A program made the translations under genes and the position numbers. A stretch of 64,000 bases of DNA, from assembly GCF_023500045.1 (NCBI RefSeq), contig NZ_JAMCOF010000002.1:62001-126000 (forward strand), given 5' to 3'. Under the pieces are notes generated by a model. It worked only from the letters and a program-made list of their open reading frames with translations. It was not told where the DNA came from and ran no database searches. The DNA is from Bartonella bilalgolemi. GTDB lineage: Bacteria; Pseudomonadota; Alphaproteobacteria; Rhizobiales; Rhizobiaceae. Shown here piece after piece: positions 42,034 through 53,195 of this stretch; positions within the stretch are counted from its first letter, which is position 1; each line of letters begins with the position of its first letter.

Positions 42034-43089
42034 TTGTCTATACTTCCCCCTTTAATCATTCGCCTTTGTGGGCCACGCGGGTTTTGTGCTGGTGTTGATC
42101 GTGCTATCCAGATTGTTATTCTTGCATTGAAAAAATATGGCTCTCCTGTGTATGTCCGTCATGAAATTGTCCATAACCGCTATGTCGTTGAGGGGTTGCA
42201 GCAACGAGGAGCCATTTTTGTTGAAGAACTTTGTGAGATACCTGAAGTCCATCGTAGTCGACCTGTTGTGTTTTCTGCTCATGGTGTGCCAAAATCTGTA
42301 CAAGAAGAAGCTATTCGTTACAATTTATTTTATCTTGATGCGACATGTCCGTTAGTTTCTAAAGTCCATAAGCAAGCAATTCGTCATCAACGTCATGGTC
42401 GTCATGTTATATTGATTGGTCATGCAGGCCATCCTGAAGTAATTGGAACTATCGGGCAGCTTGAAGAAGAGAATGTTACATTGATTGAAACAGTAGAAGA
42501 TGCTTTATATTATCAACCAAATAATCCAAATAAATTAGGTTTTGTAACACAAACAACACTCTCTGTTGAAGATACAGCACAGATTCTTAATGTATTACAA
42601 CAGCGTTTTCCTGCGTTAGCAGCTCCAGCAGCTGAATCAATTTGTTACGCTACTACTAATCGACAAGATGCTGTTAAGGCAGCAGCGTTAGGAAGTGATT
42701 TATTTTTAATTGTTGGTTCACCGAATTCATCTAATTCTAAACGTTTGGTGGAAGTTGCTGAGAGATTTGGTGCGCGTCAATCTATTTTAATTCAGCGTGC
42801 TGATGAAATTGATTTTGATAATCTAGGTGTCCTTTCAGTCATCAGCCTTTCAGCGGGAGCATCAGCTCCTGAAATTATTGTTGATGAAATCATTACAGCG
42901 TTTCGTACACGTTATGATGTCAAAATAGAATTGGCTGAAACTATAGTCGAAACGGAAACATTTCTAGTAAATCGTGAATTGCGTGATATTAGTCTATCCT
43001 CTCAAGATATAGCATTTATTAAGGGACGAGCAGAAGTATTAAAAAACAAAAGTAATGATAATAGTGTTCATAAAATAAAAGAAGAATAG
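42034..43089 (+). CDS. ispH: 4-hydroxy-3-methylbut-2-enyl diphosphate reductase
   Basis: A 351-aa [4Fe-4S] enzyme for the last step of the MEP isoprenoid pathway. Cluster ligands are Cys18 (GFCAGV), Cys105 (ATCPLV) and Cys204 (SICYATTNRQ). The start is TTG at 42034: AAGGA lies 7 nt upstream, an in-frame TAA ends at 42030, and no ATG or GTG precedes the conserved N-terminus. A C-terminal Lys/Asn-rich tail is unremarkable. Confidence 0.96.
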   Translation: MSILPPLIIRLCGPRGFCAGVDRAIQIVILALKKYGSPVYVRHEIVHNRYVVEGLQQRGAIFVEELCEIPEVHRSRPVVFSAHGVPKSVQEEAIRYNLFYLDATCPLVSKVHKQAIRHQRHGRHVILIGHAGHPEVIGTIGQLEEENVTLIETVEDALYYQPNNPNKLGFVTQTTLSVEDTAQILNVLQQRFPALAAPAAESICYATTNRQDAVKAAALGSDLFLIVGSPNSSNSKRLVEVAERFGARQSILIQRADEIDFDNLGVLSVISLSAGASAPEIIVDEIITAFRTRYDVKIELAETIVETETFLVNRELRDISLSSQDIAFIKGRAEVLKNKSNDNSVHKIKEE

Positions 43090-43453
43090 TAGTAGTTATA
43101 TAGGATATTATAGTCTAAGGCATTTTAGCATGTGAATCAGTAAGTTTGCTTTTAAAAACGAGGAAAAAGAAAGGATGCTCGAAGTCTAGAGTTGTATAAA
43201 ATAGAATAATTATTCACTTTAATGTTTATGTAAAGTGTTTTTTAAAAAAATAATTTATCTTTTATGTATCCCTATACGACATTTACGTCCGATATAGTTT
43301 TTCTTATTATAATCAGTGTTTCAAAGAATAATTATATCATAATTTGTTGTATTGGACAGGGAATATAGTTTTGTTATGCGAAAAAATTATTGAAATATTG
43401 GTATGAACTTTATTTTTGCAGTAATGTGAACTTATTGGCTGAGGTAGAGTTGT
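43090..43453. other. Gap of about 360 bp
   Basis: Between ispH and rnhA on the same strand. It is AT-rich, with no gene or clear hairpin. Confidence 0.4.
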
Positions 43454-43924
43454 GTGTATGTTATGTTAGATCGAAAAAAAGTTGTTGAAATTTATACAGA
43501 TGGTGCTTGTTCGGGAAATCCTGGTTTAGGAGGATGGGGAGCGGTTTTACGCTGGAATGGTCATGAACGTGAGCTTTATGGTGGAGAAGTATATACGACC
43601 AATAATCAAATGGAACTTATGGCAGCAATTCACGCGTTAAATGCTTTGAAGGAATCATGTTTGGTTGATCTCTATACTGATTCAGCTTACGTACGTAATG
43701 GGATTTCTACGTGGATTGAGGGATGGAAAAAAAATAATTGGCGTACTGCATCGAAAAGTCCTGTTAAAAATATGGAGTTATGGCAAGCCCTTGATGATGC
43801 CTGTTCTCACCATAGTATCAGATGGTACTGGATAAAAGGACATGCGGGTCATCCAGATAATGAGCGCGCAGATGCACTCGCACGTAAAGCAATTACTGAA
43901 TATCGTGAGAATGGGCATTTTTAA
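43454..43924 (+). CDS. rnhA: Ribonuclease HI
   Basis: A 156-aa protein with all four catalytic acids visible: Asp in [11 protein letters not shown], Glu in NQMELMAAI, Asp in YTDSAYV and Asp in DNERAD. It removes RNA from RNA-DNA hybrids such as Okazaki primers. GAGG at 43441-43444 favours the GTG at 43454. ATG 43463 is an alternative three codons in. ispH-rnhA proximity is common in Rhizobiales. Confidence 0.96.
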   Translation: MYVMLDRKKVVEIYTDGACSGNPGLGGWGAVLRWNGHERELYGGEVYTTNNQMELMAAIHALNALKESCLVDLYTDSAYVRNGISTWIEGWKKNNWRTASKSPVKNMELWQALDDACSHHSIRWYWIKGHAGHPDNERADALARKAITEYRENGHF

Positions 43925-43939
43925 ACATAATTTTTTATT

Positions 43940-44818
43940 TCATGGAATGATAGTATGGCTTGATTGTGTATTTATTGTAAATGTTCCACTGAAGGCATGG
44001 TCTTGATAAGAAACAGTATAAAAAACTGTTTTGTTTAATTCATCTGAATCGTAATATATCGGTGCGTTAAAGACCGCATATCCTTCGTAATCACTTATCT
44101 TTTTTGTTGGTCCAATTTGCATTGTTCCTCCATCTAAAAAGAGAGCAGAAGTTGTGATTATTTTGTTATTTTTTATCTTTATTAAGAGGGTGTTTTCATT
44201 TTTTTCAGCATGTATTTTTAATGCATTATGGGCTGTACGGGGTAAAGCATCTTGAGCTTTTTTTAATAAGGATAGAGAAAGAGAAGTATTATTTTGAGTA
44301 GGTGAGGAAAAATTAAAATTGATAGTAAAGGGGATACAAATTTCATTACACATTCCGAGGGTTAAAGAACCACTTAGATTTTCGTCTGAACCAGAGATAT
44401 TAAAGGGGAGTACGACTTTATTTTTATAACCTAGTGACCAATCATTTTCCGTTTTATAGAGCTGTGGTGTAGGATAAAAAATTTCATAAGACACTTGTTG
44501 GTTGAAATTAAAAAATGGTGCCATACCGGAATTCCCTGGATTTCGCCAATAAGTTTTCCATTTTGGTCTTAACGTAATTTCAATAATGCCACTTTTTATT
44601 CCAGAGAGGGAAGATGAAGTTATAGCTAATCTAGCATAGCCACCTTCTGATTCATACCAAGGTGTTGCAATAAGATATGGTTTTTGTTTTGCTTGAGCAT
44701 TAGCAAGAAAATAGAAAAATCCTAAAAATATGAGTATTATTTTCAAAGTTACTAAGAGATTTTTTTGAAAAGTATTTGTAATTTTTTGTAAATTTTGAAA
44801 TATTTGCAATTTTTTCAT
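43940..44818 (-). CDS. Periplasmic DsbD N-terminal-domain-like thiol-disulfide protein
   Basis: Taken from ATG 44818 (292 aa). A TTG at 44860 is in frame. A basic N-terminus and a long hydrophobic helix (LVTLKIILIFLGFFYFLANAQA) act as signal peptide or anchor. The body resembles the DsbD-alpha-like domain: TPWYESEGGYARL, KTYWRNPGNSGM and the Cys pair in LGMCNEICIP. It probably shuttles electrons in periplasmic disulfide chemistry, which is inferred. It is divergent from yqgE, 69 nt apart. Confidence 0.82.
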   Translation of the reverse strand: MKKLQIFQNLQKITNTFQKNLLVTLKIILIFLGFFYFLANAQAKQKPYLIATPWYESEGGYARLAITSSSLSGIKSGIIEITLRPKWKTYWRNPGNSGMAPFFNFNQQVSYEIFYPTPQLYKTENDWSLGYKNKVVLPFNISGSDENLSGSLTLGMCNEICIPFTINFNFSSPTQNNTSLSLSLLKKAQDALPRTAHNALKIHAEKNENTLLIKIKNNKIITTSALFLDGGTMQIGPTKKISDYEGYAVFNAPIYYDSDELNKTVFYTVSYQDHAFSGTFTINTQSSHTIIP

Positions 44819-44887
44819 TTGATCTTTATTCTTTACTGATACTGATTTAGTTGAAGTCAAAAATTAGATTGTGGAGACTATCAAATT

Positions 44888-45472
44888 ATGAAACAGCATG
44901 AAGGATTTTTGAATGGACAGTTGCTGATAGCAATGCCTGGAATGAATGACAAGCGCTTTGTTCGTTCTGTTATCTATATTTGTGCCCATTCTAATGCTGG
45001 TGCTATGGGAATTATTCTCAATCAGTTACACAATATTAATTTTCCTGAACTTTTGCTTCAGTTAGGAGTGATTAACCAAAATCAAAAAAATTATCTTTCT
45101 GAGCCAATAAAAAAGTTTCCAATACGCTGTGGTGGGCCTATTGATACGTCTCGTGGTTTTGTACTGCATTCAGATGATTATGCTTGTGAAGCAACCATAT
45201 CTGTTACAGACGAAATTTGTCTTACTACAACCCTTGATATATTAAAAGCTATGAGTTGTGAGAGGGGTCCTCAACATGCCCTTATAGCTTTGGGCTATGC
45301 TGGGTGGAAAGCAGGACAGCTTGAAACAGAGATTTATACAAATGGTTGGTTAATTAGTCCTACATCTCCTAATTTTCTTTTTGAAAGCGATATCAGTAGT
45401 AAGTATGATGAAAGCCTCATTCGCATGGGAATTAATCCAACTTCTCTTATTTCTGAAGTCGGTCATGCATAA
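44888..45472 (+). CDS. YqgE/AlgH family protein (UPF0301)
   Basis: A 194-aa protein with the family blocks [45 protein letters not shown] and [12 protein letters not shown]. It was named for an alginate regulation role in Pseudomonas, but its biochemical function is unknown. GGAG precedes ATG 44888. It is convergent with the GGDEF-EAL gene. Confidence 0.94.
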   Translation: MKQHEGFLNGQLLIAMPGMNDKRFVRSVIYICAHSNAGAMGIILNQLHNINFPELLLQLGVINQNQKNYLSEPIKKFPIRCGGPIDTSRGFVLHSDDYACEATISVTDEICLTTTLDILKAMSCERGPQHALIALGYAGWKAGQLETEIYTNGWLISPTSPNFLFESDISSKYDESLIRMGINPTSLISEVGHA

Positions 45473-45494
45473 ATTATTCGTTTTATAACGTTAC

Positions 45495-48377
45495 TTAATT
45501 ATAGGTATGAGAGAAGTGATTTTGAACAAGAGCAATTAATTCCTCGACGGCAATTGGTTTAGTGACGGTTGTACTTTGAACATATTTACAACCTTCTTGT
45601 CGTAAAAAGATAGCTTCTTTTTCATTTTCTACGCCTTCTGCTATGATTTGTAAATTAAGATCAGTAGCCATTCTGATAATTGATTTAAGTACAAGTTTTT
45701 TCTTATGTGAATCAATAGAGATAAGTGAACGATCTAATTTGACCATGTCGAATGGATAACGGACAAGATATGTAAGTGATGAATAACCTGTTCCAAAATT
45801 ATCTAATGCCAGATTCATTCCCAGTGCTTTAATCTGTTCAAAAAAATGAGCTGATTGTTCAGGATTTTTTCTTAAAACAAGCTCAGATATTTCTATCATC
45901 AATCGTCCTTTACTAACCGGATTGCGAAGAAGAGCAGAGCGTAGTTGACTTATAAAGTCAGGATGAATCATTTCTGCACTTGGTAAGTTGATAGAAATAA
46001 AGAAAGGATGTTTAGCACATTTTTCTTGTATATTTATAAGATCTACTATAGCGCGATCAACGATGAATTGTACTAAATCCATAACGAGCTGTTCGCTTTC
46101 TACGATTTTGATAAAATCATGGACATTTAAATTTCCATGATTTGGATGGTGCCATTCCACGATTGTTTCAAAACCAATAATTTGTCCATCTGATAAATTA
46201 AGAATAGGATGATAGAGAATTTTTATTTCATTACGCTTGATAGCATGATGAATATCTTTGTTGATATTATTATGCTCGAGGTTTAAAGTACGAAAATTGG
46301 GACGGAAAGGTTCAATGTGATTACCACCCATTTGTTTTGCATGGATCATTGCTAGCTCACTGTCATTGAAAATATTTTGAGCAGTTGATCTGTTATCACT
46401 CCATGTCACCAATCCAATGGATGAAGAAAGCGTTATAGTTTTTTCTTCAAGAGTAATAGGAGCTGAAATTGTTTTGTGCAGATGATTTGCGAACAGTGCA
46501 ATTTTTTTTGGTTCTGTTTCGCTGAGTAAAATAATTGCAAAACGATCTGCAGAAAGGCGTGATAAGGTGTCTTGTAGATTAATAAGGCGGCTCAAACGAC
46601 GCGCAATTATCAAGAGGACAGTGTCCCCAACCGCTATACCTAGTTTACGATTAATTTGACGAAAGTTATCAAAATCAATCATAAAAATTGTTGGTTTAAT
46701 TTTTATATTTGCTTTAGCTAAAGAGCTATAATTTTGTAATCTATCGAAAAAAATTTGTTGGTTAGGAAGGCCGGTCAAGCTATCATGAATTGCATCGTAT
46801 AGTAAACGTTCTTCGGCCTTTTTGTGATTAGTGATATTGACAATACTTCCGATAACGCGAGTAATTTTTCCGTCTTTTTGGATAGCTGGGCGTGCACGCA
46901 GAGAAAACCAATGATAATGGCCACCACCGGAGGAGAGCCGAAAGATTTGATCAATACGTCCTTTTTTATGTGCGAGAATGATATTTAAAACAGCTTGAAA
47001 GCGCTCACGATCATCATAATGCAAGGCTGAAATCCAGTCGCTCATAGTACCGTTGAGTTTGCAGGTGTTGGCGCCAAAAAGGGCTGTCATATCTGGGTGA
47101 ACAACAATGCGGTCACGTTCGACATTCCAGTCCCAAATAATACTTCCAGCTCCTCTTGCTGCCAGAACTTGTCGTTCGAGATCAGAAAAAATCCCCTCAT
47201 AGAAAGCATCATTAGAAAACGTTTGTTGCATGACAAGAAAGCTGATAAGGAGAACAATGAGCACCAATCCTCCTGCTAGAGCTGGTTGAACAATATCATT
47301 ATCTAAATATCCTATTATGCAGGCATAAGCTTCAAGAGACCAAAAGCTAATTAATAACCATGTTGGAATAAGCATGATTGCACGGTCATATCTACGGATT
47401 GAAAAATAGCTGATCAATATAATTCCGAGTATAGCTGTAAGCCCAAATGATAAGCGAGCGATTCCAGCTGCTCTAGTAGGATCATAAATAGCAAATGCTC
47501 CTAGACCGCAGAGAGATATAATCCATATAATTGCACCATAGCTAAAGTGATAATGCCAACGGTTAAGACAAAGATAAGTAAATAGAAAAATGAAGAGTGT
47601 TGCAGCAAGTGCAACTTCTGTACCAGCACGCCAAATTGGTTCTGTTATTGGTGTAATTGCAAAGAGCTTATTCCAAAAGTTAAAATCAATACCAATGTAA
47701 AAAAGAACAGCCCAAGCAACAGCAGCTGTTGCAGGGAAGAGACTTGTCCCACGAACGACAAATAAAATAGTTAATAGGAGTGCCAAAAGTCCTGATATGC
47801 CAAGAAGAATACCATGATAAAGTGTATAAGAATTAATTGTATCTTTGTAAGCTTCAGGTTGCCATAAGTAGATTTGTGGTAGATTTTTAGAGCTTAATTC
47901 TGCAACAAATGTAATCACAGTACCAGGGTTGAGAGTGATACGAAAAATATCTGCATTTGCATTAGTTTGACGATCAAGGGAAAAACCTGCACTTGGAGTG
48001 ATGGATTCGATACGTGCTGATCCAAGATCTGGCCATAGAAGACCCGAATGAGCCATACGATAATGGGGCACAACAATGAGGCGATCAATTTGTTCATCTG
48101 TTGGATTTGCGAGGGAAAATACTGCCCAGTTTCCAGAAAAATTTGCACTTTTTGCCTGTACTTCAATACGCCATATAATACCATCCGGTCCTGGTGCTGT
48201 ACTGGTTTGGAAGATAGGGTTATTGGTGTGATGAATTTCAATAGCTTTGGATAAATCAAGAGCTATATCCTGAGGAGAAATTTTGATTGGTTCGATTGCT
48301 TGTGCTGATGAAAGGTATACAAAAAGACTAATTATTATGACAAGAACGACATTGATTATTTTACCAAAACTCTTCAC
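45495..48377 (-). CDS. Membrane PAS-GGDEF-EAL protein with degenerate catalytic motifs
   Basis: A 960-aa protein with a signal peptide (1-27), a periplasmic domain (to about 185), about seven membrane helices (186-385), a PAS/PAC domain (about 400-520), GGDEF (about 525-690) and EAL (about 700-955). The GGDEF signature reads SADRF at 609-613. EAL reads ETI at 737-739. The DDFG motif reads DNFG at 859-862. Residues such as Asn797, Lys880 and Glu914 remain. Cyclase activity is unlikely and phosphodiesterase activity doubtful, so it may be a c-di-GMP or signal receptor. The GTG start at 48377 has GAGG 5 nt upstream. Confidence 0.9.
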   Translation of the reverse strand: MKSFGKIINVVLVIIISLFVYLSSAQAIEPIKISPQDIALDLSKAIEIHHTNNPIFQTSTAPGPDGIIWRIEVQAKSANFSGNWAVFSLANPTDEQIDRLIVVPHYRMAHSGLLWPDLGSARIESITPSAGFSLDRQTNANADIFRITLNPGTVITFVAELSSKNLPQIYLWQPEAYKDTINSYTLYHGILLGISGLLALLLTILFVVRGTSLFPATAAVAWAVLFYIGIDFNFWNKLFAITPITEPIWRAGTEVALAATLFIFLFTYLCLNRWHYHFSYGAIIWIISLCGLGAFAIYDPTRAAGIARLSFGLTAILGIILISYFSIRRYDRAIMLIPTWLLISFWSLEAYACIIGYLDNDIVQPALAGGLVLIVLLISFLVMQQTFSNDAFYEGIFSDLERQVLAARGAGSIIWDWNVERDRIVVHPDMTALFGANTCKLNGTMSDWISALHYDDRERFQAVLNIILAHKKGRIDQIFRLSSGGGHYHWFSLRARPAIQKDGKITRVIGSIVNITNHKKAEERLLYDAIHDSLTGLPNQQIFFDRLQNYSSLAKANIKIKPTIFMIDFDNFRQINRKLGIAVGDTVLLIIARRLSRLINLQDTLSRLSADRFAIILLSETEPKKIALFANHLHKTISAPITLEEKTITLSSSIGLVTWSDNRSTAQNIFNDSELAMIHAKQMGGNHIEPFRPNFRTLNLEHNNINKDIHHAIKRNEIKILYHPILNLSDGQIIGFETIVEWHHPNHGNLNVHDFIKIVESEQLVMDLVQFIVDRAIVDLINIQEKCAKHPFFISINLPSAEMIHPDFISQLRSALLRNPVSKGRLMIEISELVLRKNPEQSAHFFEQIKALGMNLALDNFGTGYSSLTYLVRYPFDMVKLDRSLISIDSHKKKLVLKSIIRMATDLNLQIIAEGVENEKEAIFLRQEGCKYVQSTTVTKPIAVEELIALVQNHFSHTYN

Positions 48378-48860
48378 GCTGCCTCACTCTCAGTATTTGA
48401 AGCTATTGAATCTTAAACGAGATTTTCGAGGAAATTCTTCCACTTTATTAGTTATTATTTTTATAAAGAGCGGTTGTCATTTTCTTTTGAAAAAATCACA
48501 CGAATTTTATACAAAAATAGATCAGATATCTGCTCACACTAATGAGTCTCAAAATTAACGGAATTTTGTTCTTTTTAAAAGGAAAAATATCAATCATTTA
48601 TTGTTAGATTTTACGCAATGTATTCTTGTTGATTAAATTATTTGTCATATTTTTTCATATGGAGTGTTAATTAGGCAGATTTGCTCGTTTTTTTGATAAA
48701 AATTTTTCAAATTTATTTAATTTAATAAAGAAAAGTTTTTATGATAATTTTCATTAAAGATGTGTGCATATTTGGGGAGGGATCGGGTTTTAGAGTAATT
48801 TATGCATATCCAATTACAATTTTATCTCATTGAAGTATTAGGGAGTTCTCTTCATTTCTT
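48378..48860. other. Gap of about 480 bp
   Basis: Between two minus-strand genes, it includes the promoter of the GGDEF-EAL gene. No gene can be supported. Confidence 0.45.
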
Positions 48861-50144
48861 TTAGAGAAGACAGTTCATATTAGGTGAAAGAGTTGATACT
48901 AAATCGTCAAAATTCATGAGCGGACCAATAGGGCCAACAGCTGCTAGTGTTGGGCTAGAATTGATAAAAAGATTTTTAGCTAGATCAGTTAGCTGTTCTA
49001 AGGTAATAAGTTCTAAACATTTAGTCATTTCAGAAATTGGAATTGGTCTACCATAAAGGAGTATTTGGCGAGCGATAAGATGTGCTTGACTAGACGGATT
49101 TTCTTGTGACATTGTAAGATTAGCGCGATATTGTGCTTGTGCTCGTTGAAGTTCATTTGTATGAATATTTTTACTTATTTTATAGAGCTCATCAAGAATA
49201 ACAGGTAAAAGTATTTCTAATCCTTCTTGTCCTGTAGCAGCGTGAAGACCGAAGAGCCCAGTATCTGAAAATCCCCAATGGAAAGCATAAATAGAATAGC
49301 ATAACCCACGTTTTTCTCTTATTTCTTGGAATAAGCGTGATGACATACCTCCTCCAAGAATGATTGAAAGAATCTGAGCAGTATAAAAGTCATGCGCATG
49401 ATATGGACGTCCTTCAAAACCAAGTACAATTTGTGTATCCATTAGATCACGATATTCGCGAAAGTCACCACCAATATAATTAGCAGGATTGACTAAAGGA
49501 GCTGTTGAATGGGGGCGGAAAGTGCCAAGACAACTTTCTACTTGGCGCAGAAAACTTTCATGTTCTACAGATCCTGCAGCAACTACAATCATGCGGTCTG
49601 CACTATATTGTTGATTCATAAAATTGTGAAGATCAGCAGATGTGAACGATTGGACTGTTTTCTGTGTTCCTAAAATAGAACGGCCGAGAGATTGATGACG
49701 AAAGGCGGTTTCAGTAAAATGGTCAAAAACGATATCATCAGGAACATCACAAGTAGCGCCAATTTCTTGGAAAATAACTTGTTTTTCACGTTCTAATTCA
49801 TCTTCGTCAAATTTTGAACTTGTCATAATATCGGCTAGAATATCAATAGCAAGAGGAATGTCTTTTTTAAGAACACGTGCAAAATAAGCGGTTGTTTCAA
49901 TACTTGTAGTAGCATTGATTTCTCCACCAACATCTTCAATATCAGTTGCGATTTTAAAAGCTGTACGGTTTTCTGTTCCTTTAAAAGCCATGTGTTCAAG
50001 TAGATGAGCAATACCATGTTGTATAAAGGTTTCGTTACGTGAGCCAACTTTAACCCATATTCCAAGCGCTACACTTTCAATTTGTGGCATTTTATGTGTG
50101 GCGATAGTCAAACCATTACTAAGGCGGCTGATATCCACACCCAT
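48861..50144 (-). CDS. M16 family zinc metallopeptidase (mitochondrial processing peptidase-like)
   Basis: A 427-aa protein with the inverted zinc motif HLLEH at 47-51 and the downstream acidic ligand region EREKQVIFQE with Glu120/Glu127. The second half is the inactive M16 domain with GGGMSSRLFQEIREKRGLCYS. It is related to the beta subunit of mitochondrial processing peptidase. The substrate is unknown. GGAG lies 9 nt before ATG 50144. Confidence 0.95.
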   Translation of the reverse strand: MGVDISRLSNGLTIATHKMPQIESVALGIWVKVGSRNETFIQHGIAHLLEHMAFKGTENRTAFKIATDIEDVGGEINATTSIETTAYFARVLKKDIPLAIDILADIMTSSKFDEDELEREKQVIFQEIGATCDVPDDIVFDHFTETAFRHQSLGRSILGTQKTVQSFTSADLHNFMNQQYSADRMIVVAAGSVEHESFLRQVESCLGTFRPHSTAPLVNPANYIGGDFREYRDLMDTQIVLGFEGRPYHAHDFYTAQILSIILGGGMSSRLFQEIREKRGLCYSIYAFHWGFSDTGLFGLHAATGQEGLEILLPVILDELYKISKNIHTNELQRAQAQYRANLTMSQENPSSQAHLIARQILLYGRPIPISEMTKCLELITLEQLTDLAKNLFINSSPTLAAVGPIGPLMNFDDLVSTLSPNMNCLL

Positions 50145-50999
50145 GTATCATTACTCCGTTTAATCAACCAAATGCACCATTATAACGGCATTGGAATATT
50201 TCTTATTTAAATAAATGCAGCTAATTATAATAAGATGCACACGATTCTAAAGAAAATAGTCTTTTACTATTTTTTCTATCATTAGCAATGGTTTGTAAAG
50301 TGCTCTCTATAATCTATGAGATTTTTTAAATACATTAGTCATGGTAGATGAGTAATATTAACAACTAATATTAATTGAAGTAATGTAAGCGGCAGTAAGA
50401 GTAATCGTCATTAAAGATGTATGATTGTTTATTGTTGCGGGTAATTTTGAGTGCAATTTTTGTATATAGATTTAGTGAGATAGTTTATGTCTTGATACAT
50501 GCTATTAACTATCATATCATTTTATGAATATAATTTGTTCTGTTAAAGGATAAAATAAAAATATTTTGAGTTATTTTTCATCAATTTTGAAACAACTGGA
50601 TTCAGGATTTCAATAATATTGAAAGTCTAAATTAATTTGAATTTATTGTTTTCGAGTTAATAGATGTCCAAATTAGAAAAATTCATTTTCATAGATATAA
50701 AAAATAATATTATATTGCTTACAGGTATATTGCATAAGTACCACTGATCAATATTCATATATAATAAGGATGTTAATATCGTTCATTATAATGATTAATT
50801 ACTCTATGAGTTATTCGTATAAATTTGTTTTTTATTTCGATATATTTCATTTTTTTAGCATATATAATTTACTCTTTGCTTATGATAGAATGCTATTAAA
50901 TTTTACGGATATATTCTAGTTTTTAGTAGTAATTGTTGAATTTTTTAGTCAAAAATTACTGAGAGAGTATATGAGCTAATATATGTTAGAGGTATCTTT
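50145..50999. other. Long non-coding gap of about 855 bp
   Basis: Very AT-rich. The longest notable frame is a 36-codon hydrophobic one at about 50419-50529 without a ribosome site. No RNA gene or terminator was recognised. In many relatives thrC lies next to the M16 gene. It is not here. Confidence 0.5.
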
Positions 51000-51695
51000 T
51001 TATTGCGAATCTTTCCATATTTTCATTGCGTTTAAGGTTTCAGGTAAATGAGCGTGTTTTGTAATAACCGTTTCAGCACCGGCTTCTATAAGAGCATTAG
51101 AGTGGCCAAGATAACTGTGGGAGCCTCCAGTAAAGCCGATAACGCGCATTCCTGCAGCAGCAGCAGCATGTACACCATGAATAGAATCTTCTATAACAAT
51201 AGTATTTTCTGGTCGTACACGTAATTCTTGTGCAGCAAAGAGAAAAACATCAGGTGCAGGTTTTGGTTTTTTAGTTCCAACTTCAGGTGCTGAAAATATT
51301 TTATTGTCAAAAAGGTGATAGAGTTTAACAGTGTTAAGCATATCTTTTATATCTGTGCTTGTTGCATTAGAGCAAATACAATAGGGATAATGAGATTTAA
51401 TAATTTCTATTGCTTCTTTTACACCGTTAATAATATGTAATTCAGTTTTCATTTGTGTGCGAAACAGATGTGCCATTTGATCGATGAAATTAGCAGAAAT
51501 TGGTTTTTTAATTTCTTGTTCAATTTTTTTAAGAGTATCTTGAAAAATAAGTCCTGAATAGCGTTCGCTTAATTCTTTGGGCGATATTTTATATCCTATC
51601 TCTTTAAGTAATTGTGATCCAATTTTTGCTATAAGATATTCGGAATCTACTAAAACTCCATCACAATCAAAAATAATAAGATCAATTTGTAGCAT
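51000..51695 (-). CDS. HAD-superfamily phosphatase (beta-phosphoglucomutase/YieH-like)
   Basis: A 231-aa subfamily IA HAD protein. The nucleophile loop DCDGVLVDSE has Asp9 and Asp11. A helical cap is at about 20-85, motif II CSNATS follows, then Lys-containing motif III KKPKPAPDVF and motif IV VIEDSIHGVHAA. It probably acts on a small sugar phosphate or nucleotide. The substrate cannot be named. AAGGA precedes ATG 51695. Confidence 0.9.
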   Translation of the reverse strand: MLQIDLIIFDCDGVLVDSEYLIAKIGSQLLKEIGYKISPKELSERYSGLIFQDTLKKIEQEIKKPISANFIDQMAHLFRTQMKTELHIINGVKEAIEIIKSHYPYCICSNATSTDIKDMLNTVKLYHLFDNKIFSAPEVGTKKPKPAPDVFLFAAQELRVRPENTIVIEDSIHGVHAAAAAGMRVIGFTGGSHSYLGHSNALIEAGAETVITKHAHLPETLNAMKIWKDSQ

Positions 51696-51925
51696 AAGAC
51701 ATTCCTTATTATAACGGGTTTAAGAATTTTCATAAAATGATATTGAAAAGCTCTGGTTTGATAAAGATATAACTTGAAAGATTTTTCTCATTAGTTTGAT
51801 AATATGAACAATATGCTACAAAGGAGTAAAATAAAGATTTATCAATATGAAATTATTTTGCTTACATCGAATAAAATAAATTTGAATTAGCTTAACGATA
51901 CATTTACTCTATTTTGTGAAGATAG

Positions 51926-53128
<1,203 letters not shown>

Positions 53129-53195
53129 GTTGCACTGATTTTAATTGCTGATAAAGCATTATTATAGTCAATTTTTATTTTGTATAGGTGGGAAG

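Noticed and set aside
48283-48558. 91-aa plus-strand frame upstream of the GGDEF-EAL gene
   Set aside because: Starts antisense to that gene's signal peptide region, with no ribosome site or recognisable domain.
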